DNA of 64,000 nucleotides from Rhodobacter sp. CZR27 (GTDB lineage Bacteria; Pseudomonadota; Alphaproteobacteria; Rhodobacterales; Rhodobacteraceae). The notes below the pieces were generated by a model. It was given only the letters and a program-made list of their open reading frames with translations. It did no database searches and was not told where the DNA came from. This document shows, in pieces, positions 38,394-46,504 of the stretch. The first letter of the stretch is position 1; each line of letters opens with the position of its first letter. The DNA lies in assembly GCF_002407205.1 (NCBI RefSeq), contig NZ_CP023548.1:2690501-2754500 (forward strand). The letters run 5' to 3'. A program made the position numbers and the translations under genes.

Positions 38394-39926
38394 TCAGAGC
38401 GCCACGAGCCGGAGCTTGATCTGGCCGAAGCCGATCTGGTCGCCGTTCTTCACCTTGGTGCCTTCCTTGATGCGGCGGCCGTTCACGAAGGTGCCGTTGA
38501 GGCTGCCCATGTCGCTGAGCAGCAGCCCGCCGCCGGTCTGTTTCAGTTCGGCATGCAGCCGCGAGATGCTGTCGTCGGAGATGGCAACCGCATTGGTCGC
38601 CGCGCGTCCGATCGTTGCCATGGGCGAGGGCACGGCGAGACGCTCGCGCGTATCCTCGCGGACCAGCGTGGCCATGGCGCGCACCGGCGCAGCCGCATGC
38701 AACGGAGCCGCAGCCCGCGCCGAAGCCCCGAGGTCCAGATCGTCGTCGTCGCCAAGCGGAAGCTCGTCCTCCTCGCCCGGCCCGCCGCGACGCAGGAAGA
38801 CGATGAGCCCTGCCAGAAGCAGGAGAACCAGCACCAGACCTCCGGCGCCGCCCAGCACCCAGAGCCGCGGATAGCCAAGGATCAGCGCGTCCGGCTCCTT
38901 CGCAGGCGCGGGTTCGGCGGCGGCGGCGGCTTCCTGCGGGGCGAACCGCACGCGGTGGGTAACCGTCTCGGTGCCCCCCGGCGCGCCGATCTTCGGCGCC
39001 TCCGTCTCCACCACAACATCGGCCGCCTCGGGCTTGCCTTCCGGCACGATGAGCCCCGACTGGAACAGCGCCCCGCCGTAGCGCGTGGCGAAGTCGTCGA
39101 CCGCGGCAACCGCCGCCGTGCGGTTTCTCAGCATCACCGTCCCCGTCAGGCCGAAGCCGGGCGTGGTGATGCGGGTGTCCAGGTAGTCCTTGGCCCGGCC
39201 GATCTCGGCGCTGCCGCTGCCGCGCCAGAAGAAGCCGAGCGACGACACGGCAATGCGCGCATCGATCGCGCGTTCATGCACGTGATCGTCGAACAGCCCC
39301 TCTTCCTCGCCATCCGTCACCACGATGATGTTGCGGAAGAGCACGTCCTGCCGCTCGGCGAGAATCTTGATCGCGTCGAGCAGGTTCAGCGCGATGTGGG
39401 TGTTGACGCCCCCCGACTTCAATCCGTCGACCGCGTCGATCGCGCGCTGGCGCACCTCGGTGAACGGGGCGAGCGGCTGAAGCGTTCCGCTTTCGTCGAA
39501 GGTGTAGACGGCAACCAGCTCCTGGGGCGGAAGGCTGCCGATCAGCCGCGCCACAAGGTCCTTCTCGAACGCGAGGAACGGCTTGCGCGACCCGCCGGGC
39601 CCGGGGGTGCGATCGACAAGCAGCATTGTCGCCGAGGGATGGACCGCACGAGGAAAACGGCTGTCGGAAGCGCCGATGAAGGAGAACCCCGACCCCGACC
39701 CGCGCATGTCACCGCGACTGTGCAGCGGCGGAATCCGCAGCGTGCAGCTGTCCGACGGAGCGGGCGCGGCCGGCTTGCAGTCCACCACGGCAAGTCCGGT
39801 CGCAGGGGACCGGGTCTCGCTCGCGGTCTGGGCCTGAAGGTGCGGCGCCACGGAGAGGGACAGGCCAAGGCCCAGCACGAGCGTGCTGGCGGGCCGAAGA
39901 AGTCGCCGAAACAGGGGTGGGGTCAC
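38394..39926 (-). CDS. vWA-transmembrane-FHA protein
   Basis: A 510-aa protein. Residues 1-33 are a signal sequence; about 95-290 resemble a von Willebrand A domain (ATMLLVDRTPG at strand 1, LVAVYTFDES, GGVNTHIALNLLDAIKIL and NIIVVTDGEEEG). The MIDAS is degenerate because DRTPG replaces DxSxS, while the later T and D positions remain. A transmembrane helix at 355-378 is followed by an acidic linker and an FHA domain (438-508) with IGRAATNAV, SISRLHAEL and GSLNGTFVNGRRI. The topology is again sensor outside, phosphothreonine reader inside. FHA residues are all conserved, so binding should be functional. Coupled closely to the soluble FHA gene (24 bases). Confidence 0.9.
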   Translation of the reverse strand: MTPPLFRRLLRPASTLVLGLGLSLSVAPHLQAQTASETRSPATGLAVVDCKPAAPAPSDSCTLRIPPLHSRGDMRGSGSGFSFIGASDSRFPRAVHPSATMLLVDRTPGPGGSRKPFLAFEKDLVARLIGSLPPQELVAVYTFDESGTLQPLAPFTEVRQRAIDAVDGLKSGGVNTHIALNLLDAIKILAERQDVLFRNIIVVTDGEEEGLFDDHVHERAIDARIAVSSLGFFWRGSGSAEIGRAKDYLDTRITTPGFGLTGTVMLRNRTAAVAAVDDFATRYGGALFQSGLIVPEGKPEAADVVVETEAPKIGAPGGTETVTHRVRFAPQEAAAAAEPAPAKEPDALILGYPRLWVLGGAGGLVLVLLLLAGLIVFLRRGGPGEEDELPLGDDDDLDLGASARAAAPLHAAAPVRAMATLVREDTRERLAVPSPMATIGRAATNAVAISDDSISRLHAELKQTGGGLLLSDMGSLNGTFVNGRRIKEGTKVKNGDQIGFGQIKLRLVAL

Positions 39927-39940
39927 GGGGAATCTCCCGG

Positions 39941-40399
39941 TCAGTTCGAAAGCGCGCGGATCGAGGCGCGAATGCGGGCGACCTCGCTCTGCAGCACGGC
40001 CGGATCGCTGCCGCCCGACGCGTCATTCTGGATCGCCGCAAGCTGGCTTTCGTAGCCACCGAGCTTGCCGAGGCGAACGGGATCCTCGCCGACCTTCACG
40101 CGGGCCGCCGCTACCTCGCGCTGAGCCGCCGCGATCTGCTGGCGCAGGCTGGCAATGGTTTGCCGGTTGCCCGCCGCCTCGCTTCGCATCGAGGAGATGT
40201 TCCCCTCCATCTGCTGGTTCGAGCGGATGATGGCGGCCACCTCTGCATCCTTCCGCACGATCTGGCGGTCGTATTCGCCCGAGTTGAGGTTGGCGATATT
40301 GTCGAACAGGTGGGCGGTTGCCGGATCGGTAGACCCGCTGCAGCCGGCAAGGGCGGCACAGCAGATCATCAGGCGGACGGGGGACGGAACGGAAGGCAT
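39941..40399 (-). CDS. Coiled-coil lipoprotein
   Basis: A 152-aa protein with a lipoprotein signal: a hydrophobic stretch ending LMICCAALAGC, lipobox LAGC with C20 as the acylated residue. After this comes a long heptad-like region (about 55-120: RKDAEVAAIIRSNQQMEGNIS through QREVAAARVKV) predicted to form a coiled coil, then a second short helix to the C-terminus. I start it at the ATG at 40399, which places the signal at the N-terminus; GAGAG is upstream. No family recognised. As a lipoprotein in this operon it could take the part of TagQ, the outer-membrane lipoprotein of the P. aeruginosa pathway, but no homology is claimed. Confidence 0.8.
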   Translation of the reverse strand: MPSVPSPVRLMICCAALAGCSGSTDPATAHLFDNIANLNSGEYDRQIVRKDAEVAAIIRSNQQMEGNISSMRSEAAGNRQTIASLRQQIAAAQREVAAARVKVGEDPVRLGKLGGYESQLAAIQNDASGGSDPAVLQSEVARIRASIRALSN

Positions 40400-40458
40400 G
40401 CGACGCTCTCGAACGGCAGGGTGAACGCGGGCCGGCGGCATGCCGGCCCGTCGCGGGG

Positions 40459-41208
40459 TCACTTCGTCGGGATGAGCGAGACGGTGCTGCGCAGGCTTGC
40501 GAGCCGCTTCTCGGTGCTCGATGCGGCCGAGGTCAGCGTGGACAGCGACCGGCCGTCCTGACGCTCGAGCGAGGCAAGCTCCAGGCGTTCCTTGCGGACG
40601 TTCTGCTCGGCCGTCTGCAGACCGTTCGACACGGCGGTCCGGTTGGAGTTGATGGCGCGAAGGCGCGAATTGTACTGGCTCTGCGAGATCTGGTCGGCAT
40701 CCACCTGACGGCGAAGCGAGGCGATCTCGGCGTTCTGGGACTTCAGGACGGAATAGAGGTCCGACTGCATCGAGCCGAGGGTCGCGTTGATCCCCTTGAG
40801 GCGCGCAAGCACTTCGTCACGCTTGACGAGTTCGCTGTTCTTCTCGGCGGCCTGCCGGCCGACGGCATGCCCACCGGCCGCTCCGACGACGCCACCGGCG
40901 ACGGCACCCTTGGCGCAATCATCGCCATTTCCGCCCAACATGAGGGCGAGCGCGCATCCGGCAACTGCACCGACGACCGCGCCTTCGACTGTATTGCGAA
41001 CGACGATGTCGCGCGATTGCTGGCTGAGGGATTTCACCTTGCGCTCGAGCGCAATTTCGCTTGCATTCTTGCCACTGGCCGAAATTGTGCCGCCGGCCAC
41101 GGACGGAGATTTCGTGGTATGGGTTGCCGTTTCAGTCGTGCAGGCACTGGTCGTCAGAAGCGCGCCCAAAATGGCCGCGGTCAAGAAACTGCTCTTCAAT
41201 GTCGCCAC
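40459..41208 (-). CDS. Glycine-zipper coiled-coil exported protein (lipoprotein-like)
   Basis: A 249-aa protein and the first gene of the operon. The N-terminus has an export signal ending LLTTSAC (C23); the -3 residue is threonine, so lipidation is probable but not canonical. Residues about 70-115 form a glycine-zipper segment (GAVVGAVAGCALALMLGG, then GAVAGGVVGAAGGHAVG), typical of envelope proteins such as OsmB/YmgG relatives. From about 120 to 245 it is coiled coil. The start is a GTG at 41208 with no clear Shine-Dalgarno; a TTG three codons later is an alternative. A candidate promoter lies about 40-70 bases upstream. Its role may be scaffolding at the envelope for the downstream signalling complex (inference). 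Confidence 0.8.
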   Translation of the reverse strand: MATLKSSFLTAAILGALLTTSACTTETATHTTKSPSVAGGTISASGKNASEIALERKVKSLSQQSRDIVVRNTVEGAVVGAVAGCALALMLGGNGDDCAKGAVAGGVVGAAGGHAVGRQAAEKNSELVKRDEVLARLKGINATLGSMQSDLYSVLKSQNAEIASLRRQVDADQISQSQYNSRLRAINSNRTAVSNGLQTAEQNVRKERLELASLERQDGRSLSTLTSAASSTEKRLASLRSTVSLIPTK

Positions 41209-41247
41209 CGTTCAAAAAGTTGCGAGCGGAATTTCCCGCCGAACCGA

Positions 41248-41276
41248 ATTGATTCGCAAGAAGGAGTTTGACTCAA
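41248..41276 (-). promoter_or_regulatory. Candidate promoter of the phospho-signalling operon
   Basis: On the minus strand TTGAGT (41276-41271) and ATCAAT (41253-41248) are separated by 17 bases, a reasonable sigma-70-type pair. The predicted start point is about 33 bases before the GTG at 41208. Only sequence resemblance supports it. Confidence 0.35.
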
Positions 41277-41678
41277 TTGGATGGTTAGCCAGAATGTCGC
41301 AGGCTGAACTTGGCAATTCCTGACAGTCGGGAACCCCAAACTCTCGATTGGAAACTATTGGCCGCCCAAGTGCCCGCGGCGCAATGCAGGGGCGGACGAA
41401 CCGAAAAATCCCTTCCAACTTTCCTTGGGAGCGGCGCGGATCAATCCAGAGTGGATATAGTTAACAGAATGCTGGTCATCTTGTCCATTTTCCGGCGCCG
41501 CGGCGTCATCTCTCGCTCTAAATCGTTCACGCATTTCCGGATTATCAACCAATGATTGCTTTTGCGCGCGGACCTTCGATCAACTCGGTCAGATTGAGGA
41601 CCCGGCGCTTGCACCGAACAGCCAGGCAGATGATACGGATCGATTGCGGCAATTCGCGACGACCCGTTCCGGAAGGGA

Positions 41679-41707
41679 TTGACAAGGTCGCGCCGGCCCG
41701 GTGCATT
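41679..41707 (+). promoter_or_regulatory. Candidate promoter of the peptidoglycan-binding-like gene
   Basis: A perfect -35 hexamer TTGACA (41679-41684) is followed after 17 bases by TGCATT (41702-41707). The expected transcription start lies about 30 bases before the ATG at 41747. The -10 matches the consensus at only three positions. Confidence 0.4.
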
Positions 41708-41746
41708 CGACACCATTGCACCCGAAATTGCCTTGCGAGTAAATCG

Positions 41747-42517
41747 ATGTATCAGAAATTCAGACATCTGGCCGCCGTTGCGGCCGTTGCGGTGATCGGC
41801 TGGTCCGCCCCGGCCTCGGCCGATCTTCTTCGCTCCGACGACTATTCCGGCGCGGAACTGAGGTTCCTTCAGGCCGCCCTCGCCATTCAGGGCTTCTACG
41901 AGGGAATGCTGGACGGGAAGTGGGGAAAGGGAAGCGAGGCCGCTCTGGAAAGCTATCTCCAATACGACGGGATGATGCATTACCAGACAGAGGGCGTGGC
42001 GCGCCTGGCAGGTGGTGCGCTGCGGATGTTCCGCGACGAGGGCTGGCAAACCCGCCATCTCGGCGATCTCGACATGTCGCTGTTCTACCCGTCCTCTTCG
42101 ATGCAACCACAAGTGCTGCGGCACGGAACGCAGGCCTACGCGCATCGCTCGCGGCCGTTCTGGGTCTTCTTCGAACTGCAGGACGACCGGGCACGGACCG
42201 ATCTTCACGAGGCGTTCGAATTCGGCAGGCACACCTACCGCCCTGACTACATCGTGCGAAAGCGCGATCTCCTGATCACCTCGGCGTGGGTTCCCGACCA
42301 CCTTCTCCTGCCCCGCGGCACCGGCGGCGAGCTGCTCGTCTACATCCGGTCCGAGCGCAGGGGCAGCCACTGGGCGACGGTGGGGATCGCCTCGCGCGAG
42401 GCGGAGCGGGCGATGCTGTCGCTCGCGGCGGGCAGCATGGGGGACGGAGGGCCGATCGAGCTGCCGGCCGCCGGAAAGCTCGCCACCCTCTTGCGGGCCT
42501 ACGGAACGGCACCTTGA
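41747..42517 (+). CDS. Secreted protein with peptidoglycan-binding-like domain
   Basis: A 256-aa exported protein. Residues 1-25 are a Sec signal (LAAVAAVAVIGWSAPASA). The following DYSGAELRFLQAALAIQGFYEGMLDGKWGKGSEAALESYLQ has the spacing of a PG_binding_1 repeat (L-Q-x-x-L-x-x-x-G-x-Y-x-G-x-x-D-G-x-x-G). The remaining 180 residues have no family I recognise; they contain aromatic-rich stretches such as RPFWVFFELQDD and ITSAWVPDHLLLP. The ATG at 41747 gives a clean signal peptide; the ribosome site is weak. It is transcribed divergently from the kinase operon and is probably periplasmic and cell-wall associated. Link to the operon is by position only. Confidence 0.8.
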   Translation: MYQKFRHLAAVAAVAVIGWSAPASADLLRSDDYSGAELRFLQAALAIQGFYEGMLDGKWGKGSEAALESYLQYDGMMHYQTEGVARLAGGALRMFRDEGWQTRHLGDLDMSLFYPSSSMQPQVLRHGTQAYAHRSRPFWVFFELQDDRARTDLHEAFEFGRHTYRPDYIVRKRDLLITSAWVPDHLLLPRGTGGELLVYIRSERRGSHWATVGIASREAERAMLSLAAGSMGDGGPIELPAAGKLATLLRAYGTAP

Positions 42518-42656
42518 ACCGCCGGCATGGCGCTGGCCGCGCGAAGCTGTCGGGGCGGGGGGCCGGCGGATCTGCCGCCTCCTGCCGCTGGCGCACCGAG
42601 ACGCGACCAACCCGCCCGGGAGCGCATCCACCGAGCGCGACAGGCTCTCGGCCGTC

Positions 42657-42762
42657 TCAGCTTTCGGGCTGGACGGTCATGACGACGGTATCCAGCGGCC
42701 GCGTATCGTCTTGTGGCGCGGCACCGGCGTGTCAGCTTTCGGGCCGGATGGTCACGACGACG
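42657..42762 (-). repeat. Duplicated 3' end of the OmpA-like lipoprotein gene
   Basis: Two direct copies of a 31-base segment, 42657-42687 and 42732-42762, match at 28 positions. The inner copy encodes the true C-terminus VVVTIRPES-stop of the OmpA-like gene. The outer copy, exactly 75 bases (25 codons) downstream in the same frame, would read VVMTVQPES-stop. It looks like the remnant of a tandem second ompA-like gene. Confidence 0.75.
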
Positions 42763-43364
42763 CGCCGATTGGCCGCCCGGCCGGACGCGGCCTCATTCGA
42801 GGCCACGGGCTCGCCGGAACCGCGGCCGAAGGTCCTGATCCGCTGCGCCGGGGTGCCGGTCTCGACCAGGATCCGGCCCACGGCAGCCGCGCGTTCCTCG
42901 CTCAGCTGCTGGTTGGCCTCGGCACTGCCCGCGGTGTCGGTGTGCCCGGTCACGATGGCGATGGTCCCGGGATGGTCCTGCAGGCTGCGCGACAGCGACA
43001 CCACCGCGGGGCGGAAGTCCGGGCGCAGGACCGCGGAGCCGACGTCGAAGGTGACGCTCTCGGGCAGGGTGACGACCAGCTCCCGGCCGGTGTTCACCAC
43101 CGACGCCTCCGAGCCGAGGGCGGCGCGAAGCTCGCGCGCCTGATCGTCGAGGGAGCTTCCGAGGATCCCCGATGCCGCGCCGATGATCGATCCAAGGACG
43201 GAAGGGGAGCGCTCGTCGCCGATCGCCTGCCCCGCCGCCCCGCCGGTCAGGCCCCCGACCACCGCCCCGTCCCCGCCCGCCTTTCCGCTGCCATAGGGCT
43301 CCGCACATCCGGCGAGAAGCAGGGCTGCGGCGACGACGGTCACGGCACGGGTCTTCAGGATCAT
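42732..43364 (-). CDS. OmpA-family lipoprotein
   Basis: A 210-aa outer-membrane-type lipoprotein with lipobox LLAGC (C20). A glycine-rich segment follows (GGDGAVVGGLTGGAAGQAIG and VLGSIIGAASGILGSS). Residues about 95-208 form an OmpA-C peptidoglycan-binding domain: VTFDVGSAVLRPDF, VTGHTDTAGSAEANQQLSEERA and the C-terminal SGRAANRRVVVTI, with the diaminopimelate-contacting D and R positions in place. This layout (YiaD/Pal type) tethers the outer membrane to the cell wall. The 3' end is followed by a partial copy of itself. It is divergent from the lipoprotein hydrolase gene. Confidence 0.93.
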   Translation of the reverse strand: MILKTRAVTVVAAALLLAGCAEPYGSGKAGGDGAVVGGLTGGAAGQAIGDERSPSVLGSIIGAASGILGSSLDDQARELRAALGSEASVVNTGRELVVTLPESVTFDVGSAVLRPDFRPAVVSLSRSLQDHPGTIAIVTGHTDTAGSAEANQQLSEERAAAVGRILVETGTPAQRIRTFGRGSGEPVASNEAASGRAANRRVVVTIRPES

Positions 43365-43567
43365 GATCGGCTCTCTCTGTCCGACGGGACCCTAGCAGAC
43401 GGCAGGACGCGGCGCCACTGGCCCATCCGGCGCAGGCCGCACCACCCCCTCCGGCGGAAGGCCTGCCCCCGCGTTCCACAAGGCCGCTTGCTGGATCAGC
43501 CGGCCCTTGTTACGGTTCGTGCGTCGGCGGGACGGGCCGCCGGTCGTCGGCATATTGACGGTATATC

Positions 43568-44680
43568 ATGCAGATCAGACTGCGATTCCTGTGCACCGCC
43601 GTGATGGTCGCCGCAATGGCGCTGACGGGATGCAGCCGGCCCCCGGATCTGGTCGGGATCGACAATCCCGAGGTGCCCGCGGCCTCGGTTCCGGATGTCA
43701 GCCGGCACCGGATGTTCATCATGACGACGCGCCAGGCGACCGAGGTGGTCGGCGCGTTCTTCTCCGCCCGCCGTGCGCCGGAACTCGGCCTCGCCTCGGT
43801 GGACGTGACGGTTCCGCCGAACCATGTGACCGGCCAGCTCGAGCGGGCGAAACGCCTGCCACCCGACCCGCGCAAGGAATTCGCGGTGATCGATCCCGCG
43901 ATCTACAGCACCGATGCGGCCTTCATCGCCGCGGTCGACCGGGAACTGTCGCGCCGGCCGCCGGGCCAGCGCCGGCTGCTGCTGTTCATCCACGGCTACA
44001 ACAACACGACAAGCGATGCGATCCTGCGCCTGACGCAGTTCGTCGAGGATACGGGCTTCCAGGGAGTGCCGGTGCTGTTCTCCTGGGCCTCTGCCGCCCG
44101 GACGCCGCGCTATGTCTACGACCTCAACAGTGCGCTGGTCGCGCGCGTGAAGCTGAAGGAACTGGCAAGCATCCTTGGCCGCACCAAGGCCGACGGCATG
44201 GACATCTTCGCGCATTCCATGGGCACCTTCCTGACCATGGAGGGACTGGTGGACGCGCAGCAGGCGGGCACGCTGAACCGCCGCGGCAGGATCGACAGCA
44301 TCATGCTGGCATCGCCGGACATCGACATCGACCTGTTCCGGACGCAGGTGGGGCTGCTGCCCCCGGCGATCCTCCGGAAGATGTATCTGCTGGTCTCGAG
44401 GGACGATAGCGCCTTGCGGTTCTCGCGCATCATTGCCGGAGGGGTGCCGCGCGTCGGCGCGGCCGATGCGGCCGAACTCGAGCAGCTGGGGGTGACGGTC
44501 ATCGACCTGTCCAAGATCGACGACTCAAGCTCCGGCAGCCATTCGAAATTCGCGGGCTCGCCGGAGGTCGTGCAGCTGATCGGGGCCGGGCTGAACGCTG
44601 CCGGGCGGTTCGGCGATGCCGAGTCGCCGGCGCTGCACGAACTGATCGCCGGCGCGCCGATCCGGATCCTCGGAAACTGA
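43568..44680 (+). CDS. Lipoprotein alpha/beta hydrolase, DUF900-like
   Basis: A 370-aa exported hydrolase. The N-terminus ends in a lipobox (MALTGC, C22). Residues about 135-300 form an alpha/beta-hydrolase core with LLLFIHGYNNTTSDAILR (142-147 oxyanion region) and the nucleophile S217 in DIFAHSMGTFL; the ASPDIDIDLF stretch gives the acid and the C-terminal HSKFAGSPEV likely the histidine. This arrangement (HGYN followed by a long insertion and AHSMG) is typical of DUF900 proteins. Substrate unknown. It has no close partner gene; it may belong with the envelope genes next to the kinase operon. Confidence 0.88.
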   Translation: MQIRLRFLCTAVMVAAMALTGCSRPPDLVGIDNPEVPAASVPDVSRHRMFIMTTRQATEVVGAFFSARRAPELGLASVDVTVPPNHVTGQLERAKRLPPDPRKEFAVIDPAIYSTDAAFIAAVDRELSRRPPGQRRLLLFIHGYNNTTSDAILRLTQFVEDTGFQGVPVLFSWASAARTPRYVYDLNSALVARVKLKELASILGRTKADGMDIFAHSMGTFLTMEGLVDAQQAGTLNRRGRIDSIMLASPDIDIDLFRTQVGLLPPAILRKMYLLVSRDDSALRFSRIIAGGVPRVGAADAAELEQLGVTVIDLSKIDDSSSGSHSKFAGSPEVVQLIGAGLNAAGRFGDAESPALHELIAGAPIRILGN

Positions 44681-44835
44681 CGCCGCTCGTGCAGGAGCGT
44701 CCTCCCATTTCCGCGCGTCGCGGATGCGCCGCGGCACGCCGACCGCGCCGGGGAGCTGACAGGTCATCGGAGCCGGTTGGCCGCTGCCCGGCCCGCGGCT
44801 ATGTTTTCAGGTGCAAGGGTTCGAGGGACACAGGA

Positions 44836-45465
44836 ATGGTGCAGCATCACGGGCATCTCGGAGCAGTCTATGGCGCCGGCGGACCGCAGGAGGTTGCCGC
44901 GCTCTACGACCGCTGGGCGGAGACCTATGAGACCGAGATGGCGCGGGCGGGCTATCGCCATCCGGCGATCGGCGTCGCCCTGCTGGCGCGCCACCTGCCG
45001 CGGGGCGCGCGGCCGGTGCTGGACGCCGGCGCGGGCACCGGCCTGCTGGGAGAGTGGCTGGGCATCATGGGATATCCCGAGGTCGAGGCGCTCGACATCT
45101 CGGCCGGCATGCTCGAGGTCGCCCGGGCCAAGGGGATCTATTCCCGCCTGCACAACCTGCCGCTGGGCGGCAGCCTGCCCTTCCGCAGCGGCGCCTATGC
45201 CGGCGTGATCTCGACCGGGGTGTTCACCACGGGCCACGTGGGCGCCGAGGCCCTGCCCGAACTGCTGCGCATCTGCCGGCCGGGAGGGGTGATCGTGCTG
45301 ACGGTCAAGGAATCGCTCTGGCAGGGCGGCTTTGCCGTCAGCCTCGAGGCGATCGTGGCCTCGGGCCGGGCCGGGCTGGCCGAGATGACCGAGCCCTACG
45401 TGTCGATGCCCGGCGAGCCCGGCACGACACCCAGCCGCGCCGTGGCGCTGCGCCTGACGCCCTGA
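44836..45465 (+). CDS. Class I SAM-dependent methyltransferase
   Basis: A 209-aa cytoplasmic methyltransferase. Motif I VLDAGAGTGLLGEWL (from residue 61) binds S-adenosylmethionine; VEALDISAGMLEVARAKG is motif II; LPFRSGAYAGVISTGVFTTGHV and LLRICRPGGVIVLTVKE are motifs III and IV. The N-terminal EVAALYDRWAETYETEM is common in Williams-Beuren/UbiE-like small-molecule methyltransferases. The substrate cannot be inferred. The ATG at 44836 is preceded by GAGGGACACAGGA. It ends 4 bases from the convergent EamA transporter gene. Confidence 0.9.
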   Translation: MVQHHGHLGAVYGAGGPQEVAALYDRWAETYETEMARAGYRHPAIGVALLARHLPRGARPVLDAGAGTGLLGEWLGIMGYPEVEALDISAGMLEVARAKGIYSRLHNLPLGGSLPFRSGAYAGVISTGVFTTGHVGAEALPELLRICRPGGVIVLTVKESLWQGGFAVSLEAIVASGRAGLAEMTEPYVSMPGEPGTTPSRAVALRLTP

Positions 45466-45469
45466 CGGG

Positions 45470-46405
45470 TCACTCGCCGGGCGCGGGCACCGGGGCCGGC
45501 GCGCGGGCGCCGACCGTGATCACGACGCCGGCCAGCGCGATCAGCGCCATGCCGGCGGCCGCGAGCGGCGAGAGCCGCTCGGACCACAGCAGCCAGCCCC
45601 AGATCGCCGAGAACGGCAGGATGACGTATTCGAACACCGACACCCGGGTGGCCGAGGCGACCTGATAGGCGCGGATCATCATTCCCACCCCGAAGAGCGA
45701 GCCCGCCGCCTGAACGAAGGTCCAGAACAGGAAGTCCTGCGACGGCGCCACGTATCCGCGCATGACGAAGCCATCCGCTCCCGGGGGCGCGGCCACCGGC
45801 ACCAGCGCGAGCACGCCCAGCCCCGCCGCGCCGAGCAGCCCCAGCGCGATGAAGAAGCCGCCGAGCAGGGTTCCCGCGCTCTCGCGCGCGCACCAGGCGC
45901 GGGTCGCGATATTGCCCGTCGCATAAAGCAGGCCCGCCAGCACCGGCAGCGCGGCGGCGACGGTCCCGCCCGCCATCGCCTCGGGACCAAGCACCAGCAC
46001 GACCCCGGCAAACCCGACCAGGACGGCTAGCACCCTGAGCGGCCCGATCCGTTCGCCATACACGAAGCGCGAAATGAGCAGCACGAAGATCGGCGCGGTG
46101 AAGAGGCCCGCCGCCACCTGCGCCACCGGCAGGAAGGCCAGCGCCCCGAAATAGATCAGCATGGCCATGCCGTGGATGGCCGACCGCGCCACCACCGCCC
46201 GCGTGCTGACCGGGCGCAGCCGCAGCCGCAAGGCCAGGCCGACGATCCCCAGGATCGCCAGAGCCATCACCGACCGGGTCAGGTGGAACTGCCAGAGCCC
46301 GGCCTCGTCCGCGATCACCCGGACATAATTGTCCGTAAAGCCGATCACCGCGGCATAGAGCATGATGAAACCGGCGGCAGCCAGCGTCCGTTCCTGCGGA
46401 ATCAT
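45470..46405 (-). CDS. DMT-superfamily transporter, EamA family
   Basis: A 311-aa inner-membrane protein with about ten helices arranged as two EamA repeats. The first repeat ends with APIFVLLISRFVYGERIGPLRVLAVLVGFAGVVLVL, the second with VSVFEYVILPFSAIWGWLLWSERLSPLAAAGMALIALAGVVI; both show the family's conserved strong break before the final helix pair. Members export amino acids, nucleosides or other small metabolites. Substrate unknown. It is divergent from the acyl-CoA ligase gene, 99 bases away. Confidence 0.92.
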   Translation of the reverse strand: MIPQERTLAAAGFIMLYAAVIGFTDNYVRVIADEAGLWQFHLTRSVMALAILGIVGLALRLRLRPVSTRAVVARSAIHGMAMLIYFGALAFLPVAQVAAGLFTAPIFVLLISRFVYGERIGPLRVLAVLVGFAGVVLVLGPEAMAGGTVAAALPVLAGLLYATGNIATRAWCARESAGTLLGGFFIALGLLGAAGLGVLALVPVAAPPGADGFVMRGYVAPSQDFLFWTFVQAAGSLFGVGMMIRAYQVASATRVSVFEYVILPFSAIWGWLLWSERLSPLAAAGMALIALAGVVITVGARAPAPVPAPGE

Positions 46406-46504
46406 CCGCTCCTCCCCACGTTCGGCCCTTCCCTAAATGCCGATCCCACGCCAGACTGCGCGCCGGAAAACGACATATCCGGACCAACGAGGGGAGGCGT
46501 TGCA

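Larger units (their letters stand above)
41209..41746. other. Low-GC divergent intergenic region
   Basis: A 538-base gap between divergent genes. By hand count 190 of 360 bases in 41221-41580 are G or C (53 percent), well below the flanking genes. I see no supported coding sequence; short open frames here lack ribosome sites or recognisable products. It carries one candidate promoter for each direction (separate entries). AT-rich tracts such as CAATTGGATGGTTAG and ATTATCAACCAATGATTG are possible regulator or nucleoid-protein targets. Confidence 0.7.

Noticed and set aside
41310..41555. An 81-codon open frame in the low-GC intergenic region
   Set aside because: No ribosome-binding site, no motif and unlikely composition; more likely regulatory DNA.
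27145..44680. Type VI secretion cluster
   Set aside because: Only the regulatory (Tag/Ppk/Ppp/Fha-like) parts are recognisable; no sheath, tube, spike, baseplate or membrane-complex gene was found.
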